Below are positions 25,994-35,500 of a DNA stretch of 64,000 nucleotides, piece after piece. How positions within the stretch are numbered: the first letter of the stretch is position 1; every line of letters begins with the position of its first letter. This DNA is from Chryseobacterium mulctrae (lineage in GTDB: Bacteria; Bacteroidota; Bacteroidia; Flavobacteriales; Weeksellaceae), in assembly GCF_006175945.1 (NCBI RefSeq), contig NZ_VAJL01000001.1:4535001-4599000 (forward strand), given 5' to 3'. Below the pieces are notes generated by a model that was not told the origin of the DNA, ran no database searches, and saw nothing but the letters and a program-made list of their open reading frames with translations. A program made the position numbers and the translations under genes.

Positions 25994-26806
25994 TTAAACA
26001 GCTACGTTATTTTCTCTTAAAGCATCATTAAGAGAGGTTTTCTTGTCTGTTGATTCTTTTCTCTGACCAATGATCAAAGCACAAGGAACCTGATATTCTC
26101 CTGCAGGATACTGCTTCGTATAACTTCCAGGAATTACAACTGAACGGGCAGGAACTCTACCTTTTATTTCGATTGGAGTATCTCCTGTAACATCAATAAT
26201 TTTTGTAGAAGCCGTCAATACAACATTTGCACCCAAAACAGCTTCTTTTTCAACGTGAACTCCTTCTACAACGATACATCTAGAACCGATAAAACAGTCA
26301 TCTTCAATAATTACCGGAGCAGCCTGAAGCGGTTCTAAAACACCACCGATACCAACACCACCACTCAAGTGAACGTTTTTACCAATCTGTGCACAGCTTC
26401 CCACTGTTGCCCAAGTATCAACCATTGTACCTGAATCTACATAAGCGCCAATATTTACATAAGAAGGCATCAAAATAACACCAGAAGCAATATAAGCTCC
26501 TTCTCTTGCAATTGCATGTGGTACAACTCTTACACCTTTTTCAGCATAATTTCTCTTCAAAGGCATTTTATCATGAAATTCAAACGGACCTACTTCAATA
26601 GTTTCCATTTTTTGGATCGGGAAATACATTACGACAGCTTTCTTTACCCATTCATTTACCTGCCATCCGTTTTCTGTAGGCTCAGCTGTACGAAGTTCTC
26701 CTTTGTCAACCAAAGAAATAACCTCTCTAATCGCCTTTTGGCTGTCTTCATTCTGCAATAAATCTCTGTTGTCCCAAATATTTTCAATAGTTTGTTGTAA
26801 TGACAT
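25994..26806 (-). CDS. dapD: 2,3,4,5-tetrahydropyridine-2,6-dicarboxylate N-succinyltransferase
   Basis: A 270-residue left-handed beta-helix transferase that succinylates tetrahydrodipicolinate in diaminopimelate/lysine synthesis. Hexapeptide repeats run through about residues 95-215 (for example VRVVPHAIAREGAYIASGVIL, NIGAYVDSGTMVDTWATVGSCAQIG and VHLSGGVGIGGVLEP). Full length. It is the first gene of a probable transcript with two glycosyltransferases, although the functional link is not obvious. Confidence 0.97.
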   Translation of the reverse strand: MSLQQTIENIWDNRDLLQNEDSQKAIREVISLVDKGELRTAEPTENGWQVNEWVKKAVVMYFPIQKMETIEVGPFEFHDKMPLKRNYAEKGVRVVPHAIAREGAYIASGVILMPSYVNIGAYVDSGTMVDTWATVGSCAQIGKNVHLSGGVGIGGVLEPLQAAPVIIEDDCFIGSRCIVVEGVHVEKEAVLGANVVLTASTKIIDVTGDTPIEIKGRVPARSVVIPGSYTKQYPAGEYQVPCALIIGQRKESTDKKTSLNDALRENNVAV

Positions 26807-26841
26807 AATAATGTATAAAATTTGTTTTAAAAAATCACTGC

Positions 26842-26849
26842 CAAATATA
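26842..26849 (-). promoter_or_regulatory. -7 promoter element of dapD
   Basis: Minus-strand TATATTTG, 35 nt before the dapD ATG. No upstream TTG at ideal spacing. Confidence 0.6.
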
Positions 26850-26915
26850 CAAAAAAGTTGGGCAAAAGTGATGATTTAGAATAGATCTAAGTGATTAAAA
26901 TTTAATTAAATATTT

Positions 26916-27518
26916 CTATAAAAATCTTCTTACTTTGGCTTTGTACCGGAGATAAATTTTATCGTGTTGGTTTAATAAAAATTCTTCTTCCAATCTGATC
27001 TGGGTCTGAATCAGAATATAAGTAATCAGGAAAAAGCTTAGCGAAACTAAGGTAGGTAATGTGAAAAAAAAACCTATTAAACTTACTAAAATTCCAAGAA
27101 AAATAGGGTTTCTCGAATAATTGAAAAGTCCGGTTGTGATTAATTCTGTTTTCACATCTTCATCAATTCCTATTCGCCAAGAATTTTTCATTTGAAACTG
27201 AGCGATAAGAATCCATATCAAACTTAAAATCAACAAGGCAACTCCTATATATTTAAATATAATTTCTTTGGGTAAATTGATTTTAAAACTGCTGAAAATA
27301 TCTTCAGGAAAAATGAAAAGTAAAACGGTGTAAATAAAAATAAGGAACAAGGAATATTTAAAATATCTCCCAATTAGTCCGTAAGCGGAATCATCTTTTG
27401 GCAAAACATTCGGATTTTTCCCTATTCTTTTTGAAACGATAAAACTTGTTCCAAAAAAAGCGGTCATAAAGAAAATGATAAAAAATAGAGGAATGAAAAC
27501 TCTGATAAAATCTGTCAT
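26916..27518 (-). CDS. Isoprenylcysteine carboxyl methyltransferase-like membrane protein
   Basis: A 200-residue integral membrane protein with about five hydrophobic segments. The C-terminal half has the pattern of the ICMT / phospholipid methyltransferase superfamily: ELITTGLFNYSRNPIFLGILVSLIGF and RLEEEFLLNQHDKIYLRYKAKVRRFL (the RNP and EE-Y-R motifs that bind S-adenosylmethionine). Substrate unknown; bacteria lack prenylated CaaX proteins, so a lipid or small molecule is likely. The ATG at 27518 (MTDFIRVF) is chosen over one at 27560 because a -7 box lies between them. Confidence 0.82.
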   Translation of the reverse strand: MTDFIRVFIPLFFIIFFMTAFFGTSFIVSKRIGKNPNVLPKDDSAYGLIGRYFKYSLFLIFIYTVLLFIFPEDIFSSFKINLPKEIIFKYIGVALLILSLIWILIAQFQMKNSWRIGIDEDVKTELITTGLFNYSRNPIFLGILVSLIGFFFTLPTLVSLSFFLITYILIQTQIRLEEEFLLNQHDKIYLRYKAKVRRFL

Positions 27519-27534
27519 AATTATTAATTTTTGA

Positions 27535-27542
27535 CAAATGTA
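27535..27542 (-). promoter_or_regulatory. -7 promoter element of the methyltransferase-like gene
   Basis: Minus-strand TACATTTG, 16 nt before the ATG at 27518; it decides that start. Confidence 0.65.
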
Positions 27543-27584
27543 GAGTTCCGTTAAATGCAATTCTATTGCAAAGTTTTAATTTAA

Positions 27585-28160
27585 TTATAAAACTCTTTGA
27601 GCGTGAAGATAGGCTTTGTTCCAGTATTTCTCGTTTAAAGAAGAGATAATCACTCCTTTAGAAGTTGAAGCATGAATAAATTTTATTTCGCCATCATTTT
27701 CAATAGTGTGAACTATTCCTACGTGCGAAACACGACTTCCGCCTGAAGTGGCAAAAAACAGAAGATCTCCTGGTTTTACTGTTTTAATATCAATCGATTT
27801 TCCTGCATCTGCCTGATCTGAAGATCTTCTTGGTAAACTGAAATTGTTATCCTGAAAAACTTTCACGGTAAATCCGGAACAGTCAAAACCTGAAGAAGTA
27901 TTCCCACCAAATTTATACGGAGTTCCTAAATAAGTTTCAGCATCTTTTAAAAGACTTTTTATAGAACCTGAAATCTTTCTGTCAAAAGAAGAATCTAATT
28001 TTCTCAGATTTTCAGATTTTGCAACATTTTTTGAAGGACTTTTCTTAGAAGAAGAAACGTTTTTAGAGCTTCCGCAAGAGACAATAATTGTAGAAGCTAT
28101 CGCTAAAACAGCAAGATTTTTATATAATTTAATTTCCGAAAAACGCATTTCCATATTCAT
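27585..28160 (-). CDS. NlpC/P60 (C40) peptidoglycan hydrolase lipoprotein
   Basis: A 191-residue lipoprotein with lipobox IIVSC (Cys29). The NlpC/P60 domain fills about 68-191: catalytic Cys94 in GFDCSGFT, His146 in SHVGIV and His163 in FIHAST. Such enzymes cut the D-Glu to diamino-acid bond in cell-wall peptides. A Ser/Lys-rich linker joins lipid anchor and enzyme. Divergent from the orphan gene at 28317. Confidence 0.92.
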   Translation of the reverse strand: MNMEMRFSEIKLYKNLAVLAIASTIIVSCGSSKNVSSSKKSPSKNVAKSENLRKLDSSFDRKISGSIKSLLKDAETYLGTPYKFGGNTSSGFDCSGFTVKVFQDNNFSLPRRSSDQADAGKSIDIKTVKPGDLLFFATSGGSRVSHVGIVHTIENDGEIKFIHASTSKGVIISSLNEKYWNKAYLHAQRVL

Positions 28161-28186
28161 TTGAAAATCAATTTATTAATACAATA

Positions 28187-28194
28187 CAAATATA
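28187..28194 (-). promoter_or_regulatory. -7 promoter element of the NlpC/P60 gene
   Basis: Minus-strand TATATTTG, 26 nt before the ATG at 28160. Confidence 0.65.
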
Positions 28195-28292
28195 AATTAT
28201 TTTTCTTAATTATACAATAACTATTTTATAACTATACTACAAGTATATATTAATTATATTACAATTTTTAAAAAAATGTTAAAATTTATGGT

Positions 28293-28300
28293 TATATTTG
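28293..28300 (+). promoter_or_regulatory. -7 promoter element of the orphan gene
   Basis: TATATTTG, 16 nt before the ATG at 28317. Confidence 0.65.
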
Positions 28301-28316
28301 AAGCTATTTTAAAATT

Positions 28317-28964
28317 ATGGCGACTTACGAAAGTTTCATTAGGCTCAACGGAGCGGTTGGTGATTTGGTTTTTTATAATCTGAATGGTAAAAATGTGGTG
28401 CGTAAAAAAAGCGGATTCAATAAAGCTGCCTATAAGAAAAGTCCGACTTATGAAAAAGTAAGACAAAACAGTTTTGAATTTGGTCATTGCTCAAAAATTG
28501 GAAAAATAATCCGTTTGTGCATTTCAAAATATATTGAATTGGCGAATGAAGGCCTACTCTATCAACGGTTTGCAAAAGTAATGACCAATATTAAAGATTG
28601 GGATGTAGAACATGAAAAAGGAAAAAGATCTGTAAAAACGGGTTTAAAAACTAATGAAGGCCGAAATATACTCCAGCAATTTCAGTTTGGAAATATTCCT
28701 AATTTTAATCAGAATACTTATATTTTACTGGGGTTGTGGGATAGAAGTTTACATTTAGATAAGAAAATTGTTGCTGATGAAGTAGCAATCGTCAGTATAA
28801 AAATAGATTTTGAAAACTATCTTACTGAATCTTTCGAAGAAGAAATAAAACTACGTAATCAAACTGAATTGATTTTTAAAAACCATTTTTCGGAAGAAGA
28901 TGATGTGATTCATTTTGTAGCCATAAAGAAAGCTTCTCAAATTGTACAAATGGGATTTGTTTAA
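28317..28964 (+). CDS. Uncharacterised Bacteroidota protein (GAVGDLVFY...RKKSGF family)
   Basis: A 215-residue soluble protein with no signal or membrane segment. The N-terminal part (residues 1-70) has a striking pattern: SFIRLNGAVGDLVFYNLNGK, VVRKKSGF, YEKVRQNSFEFGHCSKIGKIIR. I recall this pattern in a group of uncharacterised Bacteroidota proteins but know no function. The C-terminal half is probably beta-rich. It is monocistronic, with a -7 box upstream and a strong bidirectional terminator downstream, so a real gene. No neighbour suggests a role. Confidence 0.75.
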   Translation: MATYESFIRLNGAVGDLVFYNLNGKNVVRKKSGFNKAAYKKSPTYEKVRQNSFEFGHCSKIGKIIRLCISKYIELANEGLLYQRFAKVMTNIKDWDVEHEKGKRSVKTGLKTNEGRNILQQFQFGNIPNFNQNTYILLGLWDRSLHLDKKIVADEVAIVSIKIDFENYLTESFEEEIKLRNQTELIFKNHFSEEDDVIHFVAIKKASQIVQMGFV

Positions 28965-28970
28965 AATAAA

Positions 28971-29005
28971 AAAATCGGCTGCAAACAGAGTTTGCAGCCG
29001 ATTTT
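28971..29005. terminator. Bidirectional terminator
   Basis: AAAATCGGCTGCAAAC (28971-28986), loop AGA, GTTTGCAGCCGATTTT (28990-29005): a perfect 16-bp stem flanked by A and T runs. Serves the orphan gene (plus) and the lipoprotein gene at 29024 (minus). Confidence 0.95.
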
Positions 29006-29023
29006 AATTTATAATAGTTTTAT

Positions 29024-29395
29024 CTATTTATTTTTTTGTCCAGACCAAGATCCGCTTCTTGCAGGAGTTGGCGATTCATTTACCCAATTTCCGCTACCTT
29101 TTTCTTCAACGTTTAATGTTCCGTTAAACTGTCCGTCTGCAGGTATAACCAATTCAGCAGTTAATTGACCAGATCTGTCTAGAAATCCTGAAATATTATA
29201 GTTTTCATTACTCGTTTCATTATACATTGTTCCGGTAACTTTTCCGTCGGTGGCAACTACGAATTTCCAAAGACCTTTTTCGGTTCCTTCGTAAGTTCCA
29301 GACCAAGTTCCTACATAATCAACAAGGGTTTCGTCATCTGCAGTACATCCAATTAATGAAAAAATAGTCAATAAAAGTAAAAATAGTTTCTTCAT
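29024..29395 (-). CDS. Small hypothetical lipoprotein
   Basis: A 123-residue protein with lipobox SLIGC (Cys17) after MKKLFLLLLTIFS. The mature part is repetitive in Gly/Thr/Trp beta-strand patterns (GTWSGTYEGTEKGLW, GTMYNETSN, GTLNVEEKGSGNW, GSWSGQ), suggesting a small beta-barrel or lipocalin-like fold. Function unknown. Monocistronic, ending at a bidirectional terminator. The upstream gap (29396-29763) holds no gene; a weak -7-like TATATTTG lies on minus at 29510-29517. Confidence 0.75.
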   Translation of the reverse strand: MKKLFLLLLTIFSLIGCTADDETLVDYVGTWSGTYEGTEKGLWKFVVATDGKVTGTMYNETSNENYNISGFLDRSGQLTAELVIPADGQFNGTLNVEEKGSGNWVNESPTPARSGSWSGQKNK

Positions 29396-29763
29396 AGGTT
29401 ACAATAGTTTATGAAATAAGTTTATTTATTCAATTTATTCTTAAAAATAGTCTGAAAAATTCAGGATAGTTTTTAAAATTAACACTATCTCTATATTTTT
29501 AGAATTGGGCAAATATATCAATTTAATTTTATAGTTTAATATTTTACAGGAGATAATTTTTAACGGTTTGAAGTAAATTTATTGTAAAATATTATTTTTC
29601 ATAACTATTATTTTTTTTAACGTGATAAAAACTCTATTTAAAGGTAATTTAATTAAAAAAGCTTAAGATTTTCGGAATGTGACTGGAATCATAAACGATT
29701 GGTTAGCCTAACGTTTAGATTTGAGCAATCTAATAACCACAAAGATTTGGATTTGAATAAATA

Positions 29764-29792
29764 AAAAAACCTTCCAATTCGGAAGGTTTTTT
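29764..29792 (-). terminator. Terminator after tRNA-Ala
   Basis: AAAAAACCTTCC (29764-29775), 5-nt loop, GGAAGGTTTTTT (29781-29792): a 12-bp stem immediately 3' of the minus-strand tRNA. Confidence 0.9.
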
Positions 29793-29803
29793 CATGATAG
29801 AAG

Positions 29804-29877
29804 TGGAGAATATCGGACTCGAACCGATCACCTCAACACTGCCAGTGTTGCGCTCTAGCCAGATGAGCTAATCCCCC
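29804..29877 (-). tRNA. tRNA-Ala (anticodon GGC)
   Basis: Minus-strand GGGGGAT ... ATTCTCCA folds as a full cloverleaf: D arm AGCTCATCTGGCTAGAGC, anticodon stem CAACA/TGTTG with loop CTGGCAG (anticodon GGC), and T arm with GGTTCGAGTCC. CCA is not encoded (ACTT follows). Confidence 0.97.
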
Positions 29878-30013
29878 ATTTTTTCGGAAGCCGTACAAAA
29901 GTAGCTATTTAAAACACATACGCAAACTTTTTATTAAAACTTTCTTTTATTTGCAAACTATTTTTGAATGATATTATGAATTAAATTTAAGACAATCAAT
30001 TAATTATCATTAT

Positions 30014-30493
30014 TTATTGGCTGTTTTTTAAGTGTAAAACTCTTTGTAAAAAAGACTGTTTGGCGATTTTTTCTTCTGCTTCATTAATTGCTTTTAGTAA
30101 ATGATTCTCATTATCTGCTATTTCTTCCAATACTTTGGAGATGATTTCCCATGCTGGTTTCATTTTTTCTATCAATTCAATGCCTTTTGGTGCCAATTCA
30201 ATTAAGCGTTTGCGTTCATCTGTTTTATCTTTTTTAGATATAATCATTTGTTGCCTTTCAAGTTCTCTTAAAAGGCTGATTGTGGAAGGATGTGTATATC
30301 CTATTTCATTGGCAATTTCTACAACGCTGAGTGTATTTTTGTGATGTAATGTAAAGATTACCGGAAACCATTTGGGTTCGAAATCTATTCCAAATTCTTT
30401 ATAAACTAAGGCTCCCTCTTTACGCAATTGCTCGCTGAGACGTTGTAATCTTGTAGATAAAGCTAAAGTTCCGGATTCATTGATGACATTCAT
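30014..30493 (-). CDS. MarR family transcriptional regulator
   Basis: A 159-residue winged-helix repressor-type protein. The HTH is in LSVVEIANEIGYTHPSTISLLRELERQQMI and the wing in SKKDKTDERKRLIELAPKGIELI, the typical MarR DxRxxxL pattern. The ligand is unknown. It is 3 nt downstream of a GNAT gene in the same transcript, whose promoter carries a palindrome (31009-31026), so autoregulation is likely. Confidence 0.92.
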   Translation of the reverse strand: MNVINESGTLALSTRLQRLSEQLRKEGALVYKEFGIDFEPKWFPVIFTLHHKNTLSVVEIANEIGYTHPSTISLLRELERQQMIISKKDKTDERKRLIELAPKGIELIEKMKPAWEIISKVLEEIADNENHLLKAINEAEEKIAKQSFLQRVLHLKNSQ

Positions 30494-30496
30494 AAA

Positions 30497-30985
30497 CTAT
30501 GATTTTAGATTAAGAAAACAAAATACATTATCGGCATTCATTAAAGGAAATTTTGAAGGAAGCAATTCTTTTTCAATGACTTCGAAGTGATTTCGTTCGT
30601 AAAAACGCAATGCTGCTTTCAGTATCGATACTGTTCCTAAATATACTTCTTCTATTCCGTTTTTCTGGCAATAAGCAATCAGGGTTTCTAATAGTTTCTG
30701 AGCGATACCATGTTCTTTTCCTCTGAATTCTTTTTTCACAAACATTTTTCGAATTGCCGCTGCTTTTTCATCAAATTTAACCAAAGCAATGGTTCCTACA
30801 AGCTCACCGTTTATGAAAGCTCCCCAAAAACTTCCGCCATTGGCAAAATAAAAATCTGCAATTTGCATAAGATCCGGCTGATCTTCTATTGTAATGGGAA
30901 CATTAAATTCTTTTTGCTGAATATTCAGAACCAAGTCTATTATTTCTTTTGAATAAGTATTGTTTACAAGTTTAATTTCTAACAT
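30497..30985 (-). CDS. GNAT family N-acetyltransferase
   Basis: A 162-residue acetyl-CoA-dependent acetyltransferase. The acetyl-CoA loop is seen in RKMFVKKEFRGKEHGIAQKLL (R/Q-x-x-G-x-A type), followed by IEEVYLGTV and RFYERNHF. Substrate unknown. First gene of the GNAT-marR operon. Fused or paired MarR and GNAT domains occur widely, suggesting the regulator controls, or the enzyme modifies, a common ligand. Confidence 0.9.
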   Translation of the reverse strand: MLEIKLVNNTYSKEIIDLVLNIQQKEFNVPITIEDQPDLMQIADFYFANGGSFWGAFINGELVGTIALVKFDEKAAAIRKMFVKKEFRGKEHGIAQKLLETLIAYCQKNGIEEVYLGTVSILKAALRFYERNHFEVIEKELLPSKFPLMNADNVFCFLNLKS

Positions 30986-31002
30986 ATGATTTAATTTATG
31001 TA

Positions 31003-31033
31003 CAAAACTACGTAGTTAGCTACGTATATGCAA
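31003..31033 (-). promoter_or_regulatory. Promoter of the GNAT-marR operon with palindromic operator
   Basis: Minus strand: TTG (31033-31031), 20-nt spacer, TAGTTTTG (31010-31003). The spacer contains TACGTAG-TTAG-CTACGTA (31009-31026), a perfect inverted repeat that would place a bound repressor between -33 and -7. The likely ligand is the MarR protein of the operon. Confidence 0.8.
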
Positions 31034-31086
31034 TAAAAAATTAAAATATAATTTTAAAATATAGAAAATCAATTGTTTGCAATTTA

Positions 31087-31123
31087 AAATAAAAAGACGT
31101 GCACTGTTTCCAGCACACGTCTT
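31087..31123 (-). terminator. Terminator after the RND efflux operon
   Basis: Minus strand AAGACGTGTGCTG (31123-31111), GAAA loop, CAGTGCACGTCTT (31106-31094), then T run. 13 pairs, two of them G-U. Confidence 0.85.
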
Positions 31124-31157
31124 AACAAGATTTGAATATATAATAACTAACTTTCCG

Positions 31158-32573
31158 TTATTTCCATCCGCCGCCTAAAGCTTGGTATAAATCTACTGCA
31201 GCTTTCATTTTACTGTATTCTGCATTTGAAATATTAAGCTCGGCGTTCAATGAGTTTACACTTGCATTTAAAACTTCAAGGTAATTTGCCATACCGTAGT
31301 TGACCAGTTCCTGAGAATAATCAACCGATTTTTTATAAGAATCAAGCTCTTTTTTCTTTAAATCTATAAAAGAATCCTGAACCGAAAATACTCTTATCGC
31401 ATCTGAAACTTCTTTTCCTGCAGTCAGAATAGACTTTCTGAAATTAAGATAAGCTGTTTCTTTGTTGGCTAAACTTACATCGTAATTGGTTTTGATCTGT
31501 CTCTTGTTTAAAATAGGTTGTGCCAAACCAGCTACAACATTTGCAAAAAGAGAGTTTACACTAAACAAATGATCGATATCTACCGACTGTACTCCACCGC
31601 TTCCTGTTAGTTTTAAGGTTGGATAAAACTGAGCTTTGGCAACATTGGTCAACTCGAAAGCATTCATCAAATTAAATTCTGCCTGCATCACATCCGGGCG
31701 ATTTGACAGCAAACTTGCAGGATATCCTAAAGCTAAACTCTCCGGTAATGACTGTGATTTTAAAGAGGATCTTGCAATGGTTTGTGATGATTCACCCATC
31801 AATAAGCTCATCGTATTTTCCAAAAGTTGAATTTGAGTATCAATGTCGATCAATAAAGATTTAGCATTATAAACCAACGCCTGACTTTGCTGAACTGCAA
31901 CTTCAGTCAATGTTCCAGCGTCTTTTAATGCTTTTGTAGTTTCTAAATTATTTTCTCTTACTTTAATTGTTTCCTCAATGATTCTTTTCTGATCATCATA
32001 AGTCAACAACTGGAAATAAGCAGAAGCAATGGATGCAACCAGGTCACTTTTCACAGCTTTATGAGCTGCTAAAGTTCCCAAATAAGTTGCTAACTGAGCT
32101 TTTTGCTGAGACTTCATTTTTCCCCACAAATCTGCTTCCCAACCGATTGTTGCTGTAATATCAAACTGATTGACATAACGTCTCTCTCCGATGATCTGAC
32201 CAAACTGTGTGTTGATCGACTGTGTCTGAAAAGTGTAGTTCGGGCCTATTGATAAAGTAGGTTCGTAAGCTGCTTTTGCCTGTTTTAAATAAGCTTCTGC
32301 AGAAGTAATACTCTGTACTGCAATTCTTACATCAAGATTGTTTTCCAAAGCTTTTGTGATGTGCCCCTGAAGAATAGGATCTGTGAAGATCTCTTTCCAG
32401 GAAACATTCGCAATACTTGTACTGTCTTGAGGCAGCATATCGGTACGGAATAGTTTTTCGTCAACTGCAGCTGCAGGTCTTTCGTACTCTTTTCTTACCA
32501 TACAAGATGATAAAACAGCGAACGTGACAACTGAAAAAGCAGTTCCTTTTATTATTATTGATAAATTTTTCAT
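31158..32573 (-). CDS. Outer-membrane efflux channel lipoprotein (NodT/OprM-like)
   Basis: A 471-residue TolC-type channel with a lipobox VLSSC (Cys24). Two OEP repeats are visible, with long amphipathic helices rich in Ala and Gln and the characteristic ALGGGWK C-terminus. It completes an RND tripartite pump with the two genes before it. It would accept drugs or other compounds from the AcrB-like transporter. Confidence 0.93.
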   Translation of the reverse strand: MKNLSIIIKGTAFSVVTFAVLSSCMVRKEYERPAAAVDEKLFRTDMLPQDSTSIANVSWKEIFTDPILQGHITKALENNLDVRIAVQSITSAEAYLKQAKAAYEPTLSIGPNYTFQTQSINTQFGQIIGERRYVNQFDITATIGWEADLWGKMKSQQKAQLATYLGTLAAHKAVKSDLVASIASAYFQLLTYDDQKRIIEETIKVRENNLETTKALKDAGTLTEVAVQQSQALVYNAKSLLIDIDTQIQLLENTMSLLMGESSQTIARSSLKSQSLPESLALGYPASLLSNRPDVMQAEFNLMNAFELTNVAKAQFYPTLKLTGSGGVQSVDIDHLFSVNSLFANVVAGLAQPILNKRQIKTNYDVSLANKETAYLNFRKSILTAGKEVSDAIRVFSVQDSFIDLKKKELDSYKKSVDYSQELVNYGMANYLEVLNASVNSLNAELNISNAEYSKMKAAVDLYQALGGGWK

Positions 32574-32594
32574 TATTTAAATCTTAAAGATTTC

Positions 32595-35500
32595 TTATTC
32601 AGCTAAGTTCATTTCTTCGTGCTTAATCGGTTTTATTTTTTCCTGTAAAGTCTGGAAAATCACATATAAAACCGGAATCACAAATACTCCCATAATGGTA
32701 CCGATCAATAATCCAATCGATGCACCTGTTGCAATTGATCGGTTACCAACCGCACCAATTCCGCTTGCTAAAACCAATGGTAATAAACCGAAGATAAATG
32801 CCAATGAAGTCATCAAAATTGGTCTCAATCTCGCTTTCGCTGCATTTACGGCAGACTCTACAATCGTTTCGCCATGATGTCTTCTCTGAACAGCAAATTC
32901 GATAATCAAAATCGCATTTTTCGCCAACAAACCGACCAACATAATCAATGCAATCTGGAAGTAAATATTGTTTTCCAAGCCCATTATTTTCTGTCCGAAA
33001 TAAGCTCCCATTACCCCAAGAGGAAGTGAAATTACCACAACTAAAGGAAGAATGTAACTTTCGTACTGAGCAGAAAGAATGAAATAAACAAAAACCAAAC
33101 TCAAAGCAAAAATCAATAAAGTCTGAGATCCTGAATTTAATTCTTCTCTTGTAAGACCTGTAAACTCAACATCGTAATTTTGATCAAGTGTTTCTTTAGC
33201 TACCGCCTGAACCGCAGTAATTGCATCTCCCGAACTGTAGCCAGCCTTGTTTGCTCCTGTAATTTTTACTGAAGTAAATAAGTTGTAACGTCCAACAGAT
33301 TGTGGTCCATAAGATTTCGTCAATGTTACAAATTGTGAAATAGGTGACATCTCTCCAGAGCTTGTCTTAATATAATATTGATTAAGATTTTCAGCATTTA
33401 CTCTGTTTTCAGGAAGAGCCTGAATCATTACTCTGAATTGTTTTCCGTATTTGGTAAAGTCAGCACTGTAAATTCCACCGACGTATCCTTGCATGGTAGA
33501 CAAAATATCATTTACAGAAACTCCTTTTTGTTTAGCTAACGGAACATTGATCTCCATTAGATACTGAGGATATTTTGTGTTAAATGAAGTCTGAGCAAAT
33601 TCAATTTCCGGTCTTTGCATCAGGTTTCCAATAAACTCATTGGTTTTAGCGTCAAGCTGAGCAAAATCACCTCCCGATTTATCTAAAAGTACCATCTCAA
33701 AACCTGCACTACTACCAAAACCCGGTACACTTGGAGGCTGGAAGAAAACAACTTTAGCATCAGGAACTTTTCCTGCAAGACCAAATAATCTCTTTGTGAT
33801 TTCTTCAGATGATAATCCATCCCCTTTTCTTTCATCAAAAGGTTTAAGCTTAACAAAGGCAAGACCGTTATTACTTCCGTTTCCGGATAATAATCCTCTA
33901 CCTGTAGAAATAGTTACATTCTGAATTCCAGGAATCTGCAATGCATTTTTCTGTAAAGTTTTCAGAACATTATAGGTTCTTTCCATAGATGCTCCCGGAG
34001 GAAGCTGTACATCTGTAAAGATAATCCCTCTATCTTCTGTTGGTACGAAACCTTTTTTCATGCTTCCATTTGCCCAATAGATAATTCCTCCGGTAACGAC
34101 AAGAATTACTAAAGTCACCCATTTATGTTTAATTAAAAAATTAAATCCTCTTCCATAACGCTCAGTTGCTGTTTTGAAACCGATATTAAATTTATAGAAG
34201 AATTTCTGAATGAAGTTTTTATTTTTATAATCTTCGTGATGATCTTCGTGAGGTTTTAAGAATAATGAACATAAAACCGGACTTAACGTTAATGCGTTTA
34301 CCGCCGAAATGATGATCGCAATAATTAAGGTAATCCCAAACTGTTGATAAAATACTCCGGTAGGACCGGTAATAAATGTAACAGGAATAAATACCGCCGC
34401 CATTACCAATGTAATTGAAATAATCGCACCTGTAATTTCGTCCATTGCTTCTACTGTTGCCTTTTTAGCATTAGAAATTCCATGCTCCATTTTAGCGTGA
34501 ACTGCTTCGACGACGACAATCGCATCATCTACCACAATACCAATTGCTAAAACTAAAGCGAAAAGCGTTAATAGGTTTAATGAATATCCAAAAAGATTCA
34601 AGAAGAAAAACGTTCCCACAATCGATACCGGAACCGCGATCGCCGGAATCAATGTTGATCTGAAATCCTGTAAGAAAATATAAACTACAATAAATACCAA
34701 GATAAATGCTTCGATCAAAGTATGAATTACTTTTTCGATAGATGCATCTAGGAATTCGTTGGTATCAAAGTTGAAGGTATATTTTACTCCTTCAGGATAA
34801 GAACTTTCATTTTCTTTAAGCTGTTTTTTGATGTTTTCGATAATCTCCTGAGCATTAGATCCCGGAGTTTGAAATACTCCCATACTGATTGATGGATAAT
34901 CTCCGTTTTCACCGACTCCGCTGTAAGATAATCCGCCCAGTTCTACTTTAGCAACATCTTTCAGCATTAAATTCTGTCCGTCTGGAAGAGATTTGATGAT
35001 AATGTCATCGTATTGTTCCTTTTCACTGAACTTTCCTACATATTTAATGATATATTCAAAAGAACTTCCGCTGTTTTGTCCTAAAGATCCTGCTGCAGCT
35101 TCTCTACTCTGATCATTAATTGCATTGGTAACTTCAGTTGGTGTAATTCCGTAAGCTGCCAATTTTGCCGGATCAAGCCATACTCTCATCGAGTAATTTT
35201 TTCCACCAAAAACGTTAGCTTCACCTACTCCATTAATCCTTTGTAGATTAGGAATTACGTTTATATTCAAAAAGTTTTGAAGATATACATCATCAATATT
35301 TTTATTTTCTGAATAAAAAGAAAGATACATCAACGCACTCGTTTGTTGCTTCTGAGTTACAACACCCGCACGCGTAACTTCACTTGGAAGTAGCGGGCTT
35401 GCTCTTGAAACACGGTTCTGAACGTTTACCGCAGCAATATCTGCATCTATTCCCTGTTTAAAAAATACCTGAATCTGAGCTGAACCATCATTTCCTGCTG

